Positions 18,367-27,953 of a stretch of DNA of 64,000 bases are shown here, piece after piece. The notes under the pieces were generated by a model. It was not told the origin of the DNA. It did not search any database and worked only from the letters and a program-made list of their open reading frames with translations. Location of the stretch: the NCBI GenBank assembly GCA_026645415.1, contig JAPEVH010000069.1, forward strand, positions 30,028-94,027, given 5' to 3'. A program made the translations under genes and the position numbers. This DNA is from Candidatus Electronema sp. (lineage in GTDB: Bacteria > Desulfobacterota > Desulfobulbia > Desulfobulbales > Desulfobulbaceae). Each line of letters opens with the position of its first letter. The first letter of the stretch is position 1.

Positions 18367-18990
18367 TTATTTTTCTGAATTAATTTCATTTGTTAGATTT
18401 TTTATTATTTTGGCTGGATTTCCAGCTACTAGAACGTTTTCTGGAACATGTTTTGTGACAACGGAATGTGCAGCTACTATCGAATTCTTACCGATTGTCA
18501 CACCCTTTAATATTAGAGAATTCATTCCAACCCAAACATTTTCTTCTATCAAAATTGGCGCACTATTAGGTAATTTACGACGTTCCTCAACGTCAATAGA
18601 TACTCTGTGCGAATCATTATCAACGATTTTTGAACCTGGTCCGAACATACAAAAACGTCCTATTGATACTGAAGTTCTGCAGTGAATCATTGTTCCATTT
18701 AAATTGCAGTCACTACCAATAGAAATCACTGATTCCTTGCAATGACATTGCAACCCTGTTCTGTATGGCTCTCCTCCAGGATAAGAGTTTAAATTTACTC
18801 TATTTCCAATGATAATTTTTCCCTCATTTTTCAAAACAATCCTATTTACTCTAATTTTTTTTCCATATTTCACACCAAACATCTTCAGCTTAACATGCAG
18901 AATGAGAAGATGAGGTATTTTAGTTAGTTTTGATAATTTCATATAAAAATCTAAATAAAAGTAAAGAAATCGCTTGAATCGGCCTATCAC
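18367..18990 (-). CDS. Left-handed beta-helix (hexapeptide repeat) acyltransferase
   Basis: The 207-residue protein carries the hexapeptide-repeat acyltransferase pattern: GKIIIGNRVNLNS, VISIGSDCNLNG, SIGRFCMFGPGS, ILIEENVWVGMNSLILKGVTIG and the closing VVAGNPAKIIKN. Such enzymes acetylate sugars or serine, often in lipopolysaccharide or capsule work. The nearest style is the maltose O-acetyltransferase/wbbJ group. The sequence is much more AT-rich than its neighbours and has no clear ribosome-binding site; the listed start is a GTG at 18990 and an internal ATG (MKLSKL, 17th residue) is possible. The composition suggests it was acquired laterally. Confidence 0.75.
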   Translation of the reverse strand: MIGRFKRFLYFYLDFYMKLSKLTKIPHLLILHVKLKMFGVKYGKKIRVNRIVLKNEGKIIIGNRVNLNSYPGGEPYRTGLQCHCKESVISIGSDCNLNGTMIHCRTSVSIGRFCMFGPGSKIVDNDSHRVSIDVEERRKLPNSAPILIEENVWVGMNSLILKGVTIGKNSIVAAHSVVTKHVPENVLVAGNPAKIIKNLTNEINSEK

Positions 18991-19368
18991 CGGCCAGAGG
19001 CCAGGGCTTTACGCCCGATTCATGGCTTCGCCACCGCGATTTCAAAAACATTTTTTAGGCGGAGCCAAATGATACCCTCGCCCAAAGGCGGCTGTTAAAT
19101 TCTATAAAACCTTGCATTTCAGGGTGTTGAATGTAACAATCTGACAATCAGGCCACTTATTCGGCTTTTCGGTGTCACAGATCATCGCACCGGAAAGCTG
19201 GCCTTGCCCGCAACTAAGGCGCAAAAACGCCAAGAAGGTCGTTCATGCCCGATAGTCGTAGGGCCGCATCAGTATTCATCTTATCGTATTATTTTTATTA
19301 TTTTTTAATTAGAATTGAACAGCCCTGCCGCCCAAAGGGCGCGGTTAGCCAAGGTGCAATTTATATTT
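18991..19368. other. Intergenic region without a supported gene
   Basis: About 378 bp with GC-rich patches (hairpin GCCC AAA GGGC near 19331-19342) between AT-rich stretches. Short broken frames occur on the minus strand (for example MICDTEKPNKWPDC), but none has a ribosome-binding site. It may be decayed DNA around the acquired acyltransferase. Confidence 0.35.
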
Positions 19369-21093
19369 TTACTCAAAACAAGTTTCTTCTGCGGCGATTT
19401 CTTCCATTGCATCCGCCGACCATACCTGATTACGACCATGTTCCTTGGCATAATACATCGAAGAATCAGCAGACTGGATGAGTCCATACATGGACTGGGC
19501 ATATTCTGGAAAAGAGGTAACCCCAATGCTGGCCGTAACTTGAATATGGTTTTCCGTTTCTGCTGCCATGATCTTGCACCGCAAGCGTTCAGCCAGCTCC
19601 TTAGCTTCGTTTAATCCAGTTTCTGGCAAAATAACAACAAACTCTTCGCCGCCATAACGAGCTGCATAGTCTATTTTGCGAATAGACTCGTTTACTGTAG
19701 CAGTAATGCAGCGCAACACATTATCTCCTTCAAGATGACCATGCTGGTCATTAACCATCTTGAAATGATCTATATCAAGTAGAAGAACGGACAATTCATG
19801 ATTGTAACGAGTTGATCGGTTGATATCGTTTGTTAATTTTTGCTCTAAGATGGTGCGATTATACAGCCCAGTCAGAGGGTCATGGGCAGCTAGGTATTGC
19901 AACTTTTGCTGCAAGTCAAGTTGCGCTGTAACATCTTGCCCTGTACAGAGTAAGCCTACGATTTTACCATCTTTCTGCTTTAGTGTTTTGTCATACCATG
20001 AGATATATCTCTTCTGACCATCTTTTGTTATAATTGGATTGATATTTCCAGCAGTTTGGATAGTGCTGATAGCTTTTTTAAATGTTTCTTGTATTTTTTT
20101 CCAATCATCGGTGGGCAGGAAAGTTTGAAACCAGTTTTTTCTCCTTACCTCATCAAGGGTATATCCGCTTATTTTCTCCATATATTTATTAAAGGTGCGG
20201 ATCGTACCATCGGGATTCAAAACAAGAATAATCGTTTGGGCGGTTTCAATCAGGCTTTTTGAAAAATCACGTTCGGCAATCAGCTCCAGTTCCATCTGGA
20301 GTCGTTCCGTTATATCTTGATTCACGGCTACAGCACCTTCAAGCTGCTGCTCATCATCTACAATTGGCACGGCCCAGTTAAGAATTGTCTTTCTGGTGCC
20401 ATCAAAACACTCTATATCAACCTGTTCCTCTAGCGATGCCTCACCATTACGAATTACCCGAGATATAGCCCATTCATCAGGACTAATCAATTTATCTGTT
20501 CCTGACCACCACGCTTTATACTGATGAAATTCATCAGGTTTAACATAACGTGCTCCCTGCCAAATATGCTTTCCAGCAGGATTTCCATAGGTTACTTTTC
20601 CTTTGCTGTCTGTAAGCCAGATTCCAAGAGGGATTGTCTCTAAAATTTTCTTTAATAAGATTTCATTCTTTCGTAATGCTGCTTCAGCTTGTTCTCGTTC
20701 TTGTACCTCCTGCTGGAGGTTCTCTATTTTACTCCGCATTTTTTTCCTAAGAAAGCAGATCCACAGCGTAGCTGTGAGGAAAGAGAGAACAAGAATAATA
20801 AAAATAGCAAGTTCAAGAAGTTGCTGTGAAGGAGATTCTGTGTTTACATGCCGACAGATATGCCAAGGTTTAATAAATAGCTTCTCATCAAAGAACTCTG
20901 GAATAGATTGGGCTTCTTGGATGCCAACCTCTTTAGTTAGTTTGGTTATTGTGACTAAGGGTTGGGAATAAAACTCGTATGACCAAGCTGGATAAGAAGA
21001 TAAAAAGAGTCCTGTAAGGAGAGAAAAAAACCGGAACAATGAAAGGCGTATACGGTATCTATCCACAATTTTTATTTTTTTTGTCTTCTGCAA
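19369..21093 (-). CDS. Membrane diguanylate cyclase with two PAS domains
   Basis: The 574-residue protein has an N-terminal hydrophobic segment (about 20-38), a short extracytoplasmic loop, a second span ELAIFIILVLSFLTATLWIC (about 94-113), a coiled region, two PAS domains (about 140-265 and 280-395) and a GGDEF domain with GGEEF at 481-485. The I-site RKID lies five residues before it at 472-475, so feedback inhibition by c-di-GMP is expected. It makes c-di-GMP from GTP at the membrane. The start (TTG at 21093) overlaps the preceding 522-residue gene by 22 bp and lacks a good ribosome-binding site; a GTG at 21066 is the alternative. Confidence 0.9.
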   Translation of the reverse strand: MQKTKKIKIVDRYRIRLSLFRFFSLLTGLFLSSYPAWSYEFYSQPLVTITKLTKEVGIQEAQSIPEFFDEKLFIKPWHICRHVNTESPSQQLLELAIFIILVLSFLTATLWICFLRKKMRSKIENLQQEVQEREQAEAALRKNEILLKKILETIPLGIWLTDSKGKVTYGNPAGKHIWQGARYVKPDEFHQYKAWWSGTDKLISPDEWAISRVIRNGEASLEEQVDIECFDGTRKTILNWAVPIVDDEQQLEGAVAVNQDITERLQMELELIAERDFSKSLIETAQTIILVLNPDGTIRTFNKYMEKISGYTLDEVRRKNWFQTFLPTDDWKKIQETFKKAISTIQTAGNINPIITKDGQKRYISWYDKTLKQKDGKIVGLLCTGQDVTAQLDLQQKLQYLAAHDPLTGLYNRTILEQKLTNDINRSTRYNHELSVLLLDIDHFKMVNDQHGHLEGDNVLRCITATVNESIRKIDYAARYGGEEFVVILPETGLNEAKELAERLRCKIMAAETENHIQVTASIGVTSFPEYAQSMYGLIQSADSSMYYAKEHGRNQVWSADAMEEIAAEETCFE

Positions 21094-22640
21094 GCCACGG
21101 CAAAATCCTCTGGGAAATGGCTACTGATATACCGATGCTGCGCCTCGCTAAAAGCTCCCATTGACCACGGCAGCTTAGGCAGAAAGGCATAAAGCAGCCG
21201 CTGGCCGTTCTGGATGCCAATCCGTTTAGGATATTCAATAGAGGTTACCATTTTTGCCCCTAGCTTGGCAAAAATATGTTGAGCGAGCAGGATACCTTGA
21301 TCAATAGACTGGCGCACGGCTGTATTCGCCTCTAAGACATTACCCACTGGCTGGCCATCAGCATCAGCAATGACCATTAATTGCAGCTCCCACTGCGAGG
21401 TCTGGGCCTTGGGTACAAAGAGCAGGACGTTTCCATCCTCATGAATAATCAAACTCCGCTCTTTCTCAGCATCACGGTCAGGGCGTGTATTCTCGCGGAT
21501 ACAGCGAAGATAATCGCAGAAAAAGTCGCTGCCATAGTCTTGTTGATATCGCTCAATGACATCTACTATTTGATCGCCACAGCTATAGCTTGGCATTGCG
21601 CCTTCATCCAACAAATCAACATGTTCTGGCGTGAGTGCATACTGCTGATGAATCATCTGATGCGAGGCATGGAGTCGATAGCCAGAACTAGAAAAATCAT
21701 AGCCAAAATTCCAGCCCCAGAGCGTAGCCGGATGCTGCTGGTTTTGCGCCATTACTGCCAGCACCTTTTGCCGTAGATGCTCTAATTCCTCTTCAGTTAA
21801 GCTGCGTTGCGATACATTCAGCGGTATTCCGAACTGTTCAGCTAAGACCAAGAGCATCCGCTGATAGTAAAGATGACGAAGACCCTGTATATCTGTTCCT
21901 GTTAACTCGCTCGTGCGATAGCGGATTGCATCATGAGCCATGTTAGCTGCGTAATGGCCCCAAGGGATGTACGAATTGCGGCGCAGATATTCAAAAACAT
22001 GCGTTTCCTCTTGTGCAAAACGACCAACTATCTCACTGTTGCCCTGTACTCCCGGCCGCAGCACCATGACCTCTTTCCAGCGATCAGGAAGATATGGATT
22101 ATTAGCAATGGTTTCAAACAGCTCAAAGTCATCAATATCCGCTTGGCCGGGACGTAGATAGTGCAAACCAATTGGCTCACCGTCCGCAGCAAATTCCATT
22201 TTGCAGCAATTTTTGGCCAAGAGCATCAGTTCTGCTGGATCCGTAGAATTGGCAGCAAGAGCATATTTGATGGGCTGGGGCAAATGCTTGATGATCGCTT
22301 CTGGTTCGGCAATATCGGCAAGAGATTTGACAAGTGAACAATCTGACGGCACGGCAATGTGAATCATGCTTGGATCAGCCGCCCGCGCTGCGGCCCAGCC
22401 AGAATCAATATAGGTTGTCCCATAAAAGGGAAAAGCGTTAGGAATTTCGTAGATCCAGCGACCTGCTTGTTCTTCCACATCACTAGCTGGGAAATTGGCA
22501 TGATTGTCAGTAATCGTGCCATCTGGTAATTTGCCTAATTGGAAACGGAAATCTTGGTCGCGTACATTACGAACCCTGTAGCTGGGGCGATGTAGGCCGA
22601 CTTTAAATTTGCCCGTTGATGTCACACAGGTTTTCAGCAT
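21072..22640 (-). CDS. Conserved protein of unknown function, 522 residues
   Basis: I do not recognise the family. The protein is soluble and has no signal peptide. Visible features: an N-terminal beta-rich stretch (FKVGLHRPSYRVRNVRDQDF), a His/Gln-rich motif GYRLHASHQMIHQQYALTP (about residues 320-338), and a C-terminal half with GNVLLFVPKAQTSQWELQLM and TSIEYPKRIG. The His cluster might suggest nucleotidyl-transferase or HIT-like chemistry, but I see no exact HxHxH motif and do not assert it. It is upstream of, and overlaps by 22 bp, the diguanylate cyclase gene, so the two are translationally coupled and may act together. Confidence 0.65.
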   Translation of the reverse strand: MLKTCVTSTGKFKVGLHRPSYRVRNVRDQDFRFQLGKLPDGTITDNHANFPASDVEEQAGRWIYEIPNAFPFYGTTYIDSGWAAARAADPSMIHIAVPSDCSLVKSLADIAEPEAIIKHLPQPIKYALAANSTDPAELMLLAKNCCKMEFAADGEPIGLHYLRPGQADIDDFELFETIANNPYLPDRWKEVMVLRPGVQGNSEIVGRFAQEETHVFEYLRRNSYIPWGHYAANMAHDAIRYRTSELTGTDIQGLRHLYYQRMLLVLAEQFGIPLNVSQRSLTEEELEHLRQKVLAVMAQNQQHPATLWGWNFGYDFSSSGYRLHASHQMIHQQYALTPEHVDLLDEGAMPSYSCGDQIVDVIERYQQDYGSDFFCDYLRCIRENTRPDRDAEKERSLIIHEDGNVLLFVPKAQTSQWELQLMVIADADGQPVGNVLEANTAVRQSIDQGILLAQHIFAKLGAKMVTSIEYPKRIGIQNGQRLLYAFLPKLPWSMGAFSEAQHRYISSHFPEDFAVACRRQKK

Positions 22641-22783
22641 GGCAGAGAGCCGACAGGAGCTGGAAAGAAATATATTGAGAGAAAAAACGTTGCGCGCTTG
22701 ATTTTTTTTAGGTCATAATAGACGATATAATATGATTTTTCACCTCATTTTCTCGGAGCATTGACACAGTACCTCAATAGCCT

Positions 22784-23890
22784 ATGGGAGTCCCAAGAGT
22801 AATTTTTCGGGTGTGTGAAACCCTGAACTGTCCAAAGTTTCATTATGGCGACTCCTTTACTGTCTCTGGTGTGGCCGTGATGATGCGTAATAATGGTGAT
22901 AGCTCCTTTGTCACCAGTACCGCTGTTCATGCGAACCAAAATCGCGACAACTGCGAAATTCTCTATGGCGACTTAGTTAGACTGATCATCAAATATGAAC
23001 GAGCTGATCAGATTCCTGACTGCCTGATCTCTTGTAGCGGCTGCACCGGTTCACTCCGCCTAGAACATTACCGACATCTCAAGAAAAAGCCGGAACAGGA
23101 AGATCTCCATAAAACGAATAAGGAACTAGCTCTTCTTGTTGATACTATCTCCCGATTTCCCTTTTTTCAAATCATCAGCTCAGACAGCCTGAATGAGGTA
23201 TTACGAAATGCCAAGGTAGAACGGTTTAAAAAAGATGATATTATCATTCGCCAAGGCGCACCAGGGCGTAAACTTTATGTTCTCGTGGACGGCAAAGTGA
23301 ATATCCTTAATGACACGGGCATCTCCATTTCTACCTTAACGCAAGGAGAGGTATTTGGTGAGATGAGCCTCATTTGCGATGAAAATATCGGGGCTACAGT
23401 GCAAGCTGCTACTGATGCAGAAATTGTCAGCATTGAGTATAAAGATTTTCAGTTTATTCTTGAGCGTTACCCGACCATGCTCCGCTACTTTATCCGGTTG
23501 ATGGCGCAGCGTTTAAGTCGATCCAATAAAATTCGCTTTGATGACTACGCCTCTGGCATGATTGGGAGGTTAGAAGAAATTCCACCTGAAGCCCTGTTCC
23601 AAACCCTTCACGCTAATTCTAAAACCGGTATTTTAACCATTACTGAGGTGCCAAAAGGTACAGGTCGTTTTTCCCTACGCCAAGGTGCCTTGATTAAGGC
23701 ATCTTATGATAATCAGAAAGGGACCGAAGCCTTTTTTAGAATTCTTCGAGAAAAAAAAGGACGCTTCAAATTCAATCCAGGTTTACCGCCCGCAGATTTT
23801 GATGCACCAGAATTGGGCTATTTTATGAAGTTGCTCATGGAAGGGCTTCAGCGGCTTGATGAAGGTAAAGCAAACAGGCAGACTGAATAA
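22784..23890 (+). CDS. Cyclic-nucleotide-binding protein with DUF4388 (PATAN) domain
   Basis: The 368-residue protein has three parts. Residues 1-100 contain Cys-bearing CETLNCPKF..YGDSF.VSG and CLISCSGCTG, a small domain common before CNB domains in Desulfobacterota. A cyclic-nucleotide-binding domain follows (about 120-235), with LYVLVDGKVNIL and the phosphate-binding cassette-like GEVFGEMSLI. The C-terminal part (about 255-365), PPEALFQTLHANSKTGILTI, is a DUF4388/PATAN domain. No helix-turn-helix is visible, so it is probably a second-messenger-controlled protein adaptor rather than a classical CRP regulator. It is divergent to the 522-residue gene. Confidence 0.85.
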   Translation: MGVPRVIFRVCETLNCPKFHYGDSFTVSGVAVMMRNNGDSSFVTSTAVHANQNRDNCEILYGDLVRLIIKYERADQIPDCLISCSGCTGSLRLEHYRHLKKKPEQEDLHKTNKELALLVDTISRFPFFQIISSDSLNEVLRNAKVERFKKDDIIIRQGAPGRKLYVLVDGKVNILNDTGISISTLTQGEVFGEMSLICDENIGATVQAATDAEIVSIEYKDFQFILERYPTMLRYFIRLMAQRLSRSNKIRFDDYASGMIGRLEEIPPEALFQTLHANSKTGILTITEVPKGTGRFSLRQGALIKASYDNQKGTEAFFRILREKKGRFKFNPGLPPADFDAPELGYFMKLLMEGLQRLDEGKANRQTE

Positions 23891-23914
23891 TAGGAGGAGG
23901 AACATTCTCTGCCT

Positions 23915-24448
23915 TTAAAACTCGATACCCTGTTGCGCTTTTATTCCTACCGCATAAGGGTGCTTGACTTCTCGCAGCTCCGTAACCAAATCAGCGGCTT
24001 GGATAAGGGACTCACCTGCCCCTCGGCCTGTAATCACTATGTGCGTTGTTGGGTTACGTCTCTTCAATACTGTAAGGATTTCTTCTTCCGTCAGTATGTT
24101 GTAGGTGATCAGATAGGTCAATTCATCCAATACGACCAAACGGTGTTTGCCTTCTTCAATAACCTTCTGGGCCAAGTCCCAGCCTGTGCGGGCTGCCGCA
24201 AAATCTTTGTTCAGATCGTCGGACTTCCACGTAAAGCCACGGCCCATGACATGGAAGTCGAGCAAGTCAGTAAACCGACTTGCAGCCTCCAACTCACCAT
24301 ATTTCCACCGACCTTTGATGAACTGGATAAAACAGACTTTATGGCCGTGTCCCAGAGCACGCAAGCTCAGACCAAGAGCTGCGGTGGTCTTGCCTTTGCC
24401 TCGGCCAGTGTAAATGATCAGGAGACCTTTACCATCATCCGTTGCCAT
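23915..24448 (-). CDS. cobO: Cob(I)alamin adenosyltransferase (BtuR/CobO type)
   Basis: The 177-residue P-loop protein has GRGKGKTTAALGL (about 16-28), FIQFIKGRW and RLVVLDELTYLI (Walker B region), the hallmarks of the BtuR/CobO family, and ends ELREVKHPYAVGIKAQQGIEF. It transfers adenosyl from ATP to cob(I)alamin or cobinamide, the last step of coenzyme B12 formation. The length matches the family (about 180-200). It is convergent with the preceding gene, 24 bp away, and no B12 riboswitch was recognised upstream. Confidence 0.93.
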   Translation of the reverse strand: MATDDGKGLLIIYTGRGKGKTTAALGLSLRALGHGHKVCFIQFIKGRWKYGELEAASRFTDLLDFHVMGRGFTWKSDDLNKDFAAARTGWDLAQKVIEEGKHRLVVLDELTYLITYNILTEEEILTVLKRRNPTTHIVITGRGAGESLIQAADLVTELREVKHPYAVGIKAQQGIEF

Positions 24449-24517
24449 AGCTATTTTCTTTTTCTATCTCTGAGCCAAGGAATATCGTTCTTTGATCGCC
24501 AGATCATTGACCAAGTT

Positions 24518-24700
24518 TTGAATCAATGGTACTATTTTTTCCATGAATTTGCAGTGACTGGTTATTGCCAAGAGCTACACCAGATCGTTCTTTTTTACCG
24601 GTTGACCACAGATGCTGCTCTGCCGGAGTTCCAGTCTGTGCTTGCTGCCAAGAGCACAGCATACCATAAATCTTTCACCTCCCGGATGCAATATCCATGA
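24518..24700 (+). CDS. Possible 60-residue ORF ahead of the GGDEF-EAL gene (weak)
   Basis: A frame beginning at TTG 24518 reads LNQWYYFFHEFAVTGYC... and ends FTSRMQYP; its TGA overlaps the ATG of the next gene (ATGA). The composition looks protein-like and it is not explained by a gene in the other strand, but there is no ribosome-binding site or ATG start. It may be a relic. Confidence 0.2.
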   Translation: MNQWYYFFHEFAVTGYCQELHQIVLFYRLTTDAALPEFQSVLAAKSTAYHKSFTSRMQYP

Positions 24701-27147
24701 TTCTCTTTTGCGAGGAATGCGGTCAGCGGAACAGCATCACCCTGACTCCTGCCCTGATTGAAAGCAATAGCTTTACCTGTCAGTTTTGTCGCTTCAAAAG
24801 CCCATTCCCTTTTATTGACAAACGGAGAAACAGTACGAGCAGCAGTACAGCTATTACTTGGCAGCCAGAAAAACTCCATTTAACTGCTGAGGCGGCCAGC
24901 AAAAAGAGCAACTTTCAGCTTATCTTTGAAGTAACAGGCATACCGCAGCCTGTGTTGACAGTCCAGCCTTTTCGCGATCTATCTGCACTCATTACAGTAG
25001 AAAAAACGGGATTAGATCGTTTTACAGTCACTGTCAAAGCCTTAGTAGGGTCCAAGGAAATCCCTCCAAGTTGGGAAGGCCCAGCTCTCATCTTTTGTGA
25101 AGAAAATATTATGAGCTGGGGTACAATCAGCATTTCTCGTGATCAACAAGAGAGCTGGCTGGAATCAGAGCCACAGGAGGATGCTATGTCAACAGACGCT
25201 GTGATGGAGACGGCAGCAGAGGGGGTAAATACAGTCCGTACAGATTACGAAGCACTATCTGACACTATAGATGCCCTTCGCCAAAAATTGATTACCTGCG
25301 AAGCCGAACTGCATCGGGCCAAGACGACCTCCCTGCGGATGAAAAAAGAGCTGTCTATCCAGCAACAGGTTATAGACAGCCAAAACTGCGGTGTTCTTTT
25401 TATTAATGCCGCGCAGCAGATACTGTATGCCAATCCTGTTTTTCTCAGATACTGTGGATGCACAATCAATGCCATCCAAACGCAGCAGCTCGATCAGGTA
25501 CTCTTACTTGCTGATCCAACTCTGAGTCTTGTTGAAGTCCTAAGTGAGGTAGAGGAAAAAGGCGTTTGGCAGGGCGAGGCACTGCTCAAGGGGAGCCAAG
25601 AGGAAAAGAAGGACGAACCTCAAATTTTTTATTTTGCTATTAGTCGGAACAGTGAGAGTGGAGATGAACGAGGCTTTATTTGTCTCCTTGTTGCAAAAGG
25701 AAATCAGGCCGCTCTCAATATTTGCTCTTCACCGCGTATTGCGCAAAAAAGCGATAACGATAGCAGCATTGGGTACGATCCATTAACCGGTCTTGCAGAT
25801 AGACCTTCTTTTCAACAATATCTTGAAGATTCCGTTGATCTGAATAGCAGCGATAGGGAACGGATGGCAAGCATTGGCCTGCTCTATGTTGATTTAGATC
25901 ATTTCAAGCGCATTAACCGGATCTTTGGCCCTGGCTTTGGCGATAAAATTTTATGCAGTGTAGCGACTATTCTAAAAAAATGCGCTAAAGATGCTGGCGC
26001 AGACATGGTTGCCCGCTTAAACGGCGATGAATTTGCTATCATCCTGCCGCCGCCCACAGATCGGGAACGAGCCAAAAAATTGGCGGAAAAGATCATGCAA
26101 CGTTTCCGCACTCCAGTGAAAAATGAATCGCGTGCTATTCTCATCCGACCCAGCATCGGCTTTAGCCTTTATCCTGAGGATGGAGGCAGTCCGCTAGAAC
26201 TGCTACGCAATGCAGACACTGCTATGGAGTCGGCCAAAAATGAAGGCGGCAACCGCATTTGTCAGTGGGATAGCGGAATGAAAATTCAGGCAGCAGAAAG
26301 CCTGTACTTAGAAAACGACCTGCGTAAAGCTGTAGCTGATGATGAGCTGATCAATTTCTATCAACCTCAGATCAGCCTGAGTAATGGTTCAATTTGTGGT
26401 ATGGAAGCTCTGGCCCGCTGGATTCACCCAGTCAAGGGACTCATCTCGCCAGCAGCTTTTATCCCTATTGCGGAGACTACAGGTCTTATTGAAAAGATGG
26501 GCCTTGATCTCATCCGTAAGGCCTGCGCCCAAGGTAAAAAATGGCGGGATATGGGCTTCAAAAAATTCATTATGGCTGTCAACCTCTCTGGCAGATTGCT
26601 GCGCCGCCGCGATCTGTATCATCAGATTATGAGCTGTGTGGAAAGCACAGGCTATCCCCCAGAGGCTCTGGAGGTGGAATTCACCGAGGGGGTTTTGATT
26701 GAAAATATGGATTTCACTATTGACCTGATCAATCGGCTGCGAGAACAGGGGGTCAAGACGGCAATTGATGACTTTGGTACGGGGTACTCTTCCTTGACCT
26801 ATCTCCAGTATTTGAAGGTAGATAAAATCAAAATCGACCGCTCCTTTATTACCAATGTAACCACCAACAAGACTGATGCGGCCATCACCTTGGGCATTAT
26901 CTCAATAGCGAAAAATCTTGGTTTCCGGGTGATTGCAGAAGGCGTGGAAACAGAAGATCACATGTTCTTTCTCCAAAAAAGCCGCTGCGACGAAGGACAA
27001 GGCTTTCTGTTCAGTGCACCAATCTCCGAAAAAGAGATGACCAACTTGCTACTCCGCGATTCCAGTGTTGCTCTGAGCCACAAACGGATGATTGATCGCT
27101 TCTACTCTATTCAAGCCAAGGATGCGAGCGGAAGACATGCAGCGTAG
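24697..27147 (+). CDS. Zinc-ribbon/PAS/GGDEF/EAL c-di-GMP turnover protein
   Basis: An 816-residue protein. An N-terminal zinc ribbon (FCEECGQ and CQFC, residues 4-36) is followed by a beta-rich domain (about 50-150), a PAS-like sensor (about 220-340), a GGDEF domain (about 360-520; RLNGDEFAI near residue 440, with first-position Asn instead of Gly) and an EAL domain (about 545-800). The EAL domain keeps GMEALARW, AVNLSGR, EFTEG, DDFGTGYSSL and KID, so phosphodiesterase activity is likely, while the cyclase domain may be reduced or a GTP sensor. No membrane span is visible. The 3' end overlaps the convergent rsmE by 37 bp. Confidence 0.92.
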   Translation: MILFCEECGQRNSITLTPALIESNSFTCQFCRFKSPFPFIDKRRNSTSSSTAITWQPEKLHLTAEAASKKSNFQLIFEVTGIPQPVLTVQPFRDLSALITVEKTGLDRFTVTVKALVGSKEIPPSWEGPALIFCEENIMSWGTISISRDQQESWLESEPQEDAMSTDAVMETAAEGVNTVRTDYEALSDTIDALRQKLITCEAELHRAKTTSLRMKKELSIQQQVIDSQNCGVLFINAAQQILYANPVFLRYCGCTINAIQTQQLDQVLLLADPTLSLVEVLSEVEEKGVWQGEALLKGSQEEKKDEPQIFYFAISRNSESGDERGFICLLVAKGNQAALNICSSPRIAQKSDNDSSIGYDPLTGLADRPSFQQYLEDSVDLNSSDRERMASIGLLYVDLDHFKRINRIFGPGFGDKILCSVATILKKCAKDAGADMVARLNGDEFAIILPPPTDRERAKKLAEKIMQRFRTPVKNESRAILIRPSIGFSLYPEDGGSPLELLRNADTAMESAKNEGGNRICQWDSGMKIQAAESLYLENDLRKAVADDELINFYQPQISLSNGSICGMEALARWIHPVKGLISPAAFIPIAETTGLIEKMGLDLIRKACAQGKKWRDMGFKKFIMAVNLSGRLLRRRDLYHQIMSCVESTGYPPEALEVEFTEGVLIENMDFTIDLINRLREQGVKTAIDDFGTGYSSLTYLQYLKVDKIKIDRSFITNVTTNKTDAAITLGIISIAKNLGFRVIAEGVETEDHMFFLQKSRCDEGQGFLFSAPISEKEMTNLLLRDSSVALSHKRMIDRFYSIQAKDASGRHAA

Positions 27148-27869
27148 AGCATTTGCAAGACTTGAAGCTGTCCGAGAAGCACAGCAACAGCCGTATCTAC
27201 ATGGAGAATACGTGCACCAAGGGAAAAGGCCGCAAAGCCTTGCGCAAGGAAACAGTTGACTTCAAAGTCATTCCAGCCGCCTTCTGGACCGACCGCGAGA
27301 AGAATGCGCTGATTTTGTTTTTGAGGAAAAACTTCTGGCAGAATTGCGCTCACATGAGGATGGGCTAACAATCTATAGCCTTCAAGTTGCGGAACGACAT
27401 CTTGGACAAAGACGTTGAACTGCGAATGGATATAGACTTCTGGCAAGCGGGTATCAATCGCAGCCTGCATCAGTCCTTCCACAAGGCGTTCGTTAATTTT
27501 TTCTGGCAGCAGGGCCGGAGAATGAAAAAAAGATTTTTCCACCTTGGCGGAACGAATAAGGTGAATTCTAGCTACACCAAGAGTTGCTGCCTGTTTGAGA
27601 ATCCGCTGAAGCATGATAGGGCGGGGTAAAGCGAGAATCAGCTCTATCGAAGGTGGTGGTGGTGGCTCACGATCTAGCTGAACAGCAATACTTACCGTAC
27701 TATCAAGGCTGAGAATGGTTCCCTGCCCTAATTTGCCGTTGATCATGCCGATGCGCAGACTGTCACCAAGTTTAAGACCAAGTATTTTACGAATATGTTC
27801 GGCGCGAAAATCAGCCAAGTGCAGGATGTTGCCGTTCAGTTCCTGTTCTGCAAAAAGGACAAGATTCAT
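27111..27869 (-). CDS. rsmE: 16S rRNA (uracil1498-N3)-methyltransferase RsmE
   Basis: The 252-residue SPOUT methyltransferase has an N-terminal RNA-binding domain with FRAEHIRKILGLKLGDSLRIG, and the knotted domain's AVGPEGGW motif (about 191-198) and SLGARILHVDTAVAVLLG near the C-terminus, which form the SAM site. RsmE methylates N3 of U1498 in 16S rRNA. The length is normal (about 245). The gene overlaps the convergent GGDEF-EAL gene by 37 bp; a 27954 repeat gene lies divergently upstream. Confidence 0.95.
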   Translation of the reverse strand: MNLVLFAEQELNGNILHLADFRAEHIRKILGLKLGDSLRIGMINGKLGQGTILSLDSTVSIAVQLDREPPPPPSIELILALPRPIMLQRILKQAATLGVARIHLIRSAKVEKSFFHSPALLPEKINERLVEGLMQAAIDTRLPEVYIHSQFNVFVQDVVPQLEGYRLLAHPHVSAILPEVFPQKQNQRILLAVGPEGGWNDFEVNCFLAQGFAAFSLGARILHVDTAVAVLLGQLQVLQMLYAACLPLASLA

Positions 27870-27953
27870 TTTTGATTACGTTTTTTTGTATTTTCACCGA
27901 GTATGCCTTCTCTGCTCGGCCTGCATTTACCAACTTAGAAAGGAGAAATACAG

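Noticed and set aside
21381..21776. Plus-strand frame inside the 522-residue gene
   Set aside because: It has no ribosome-binding site and is antisense to a coherent long protein.
23933..24518. Plus-strand frame over cobO
   Set aside because: The antisense CobO protein is well conserved; only the last part from 24518, outside cobO, was kept as a weak candidate.
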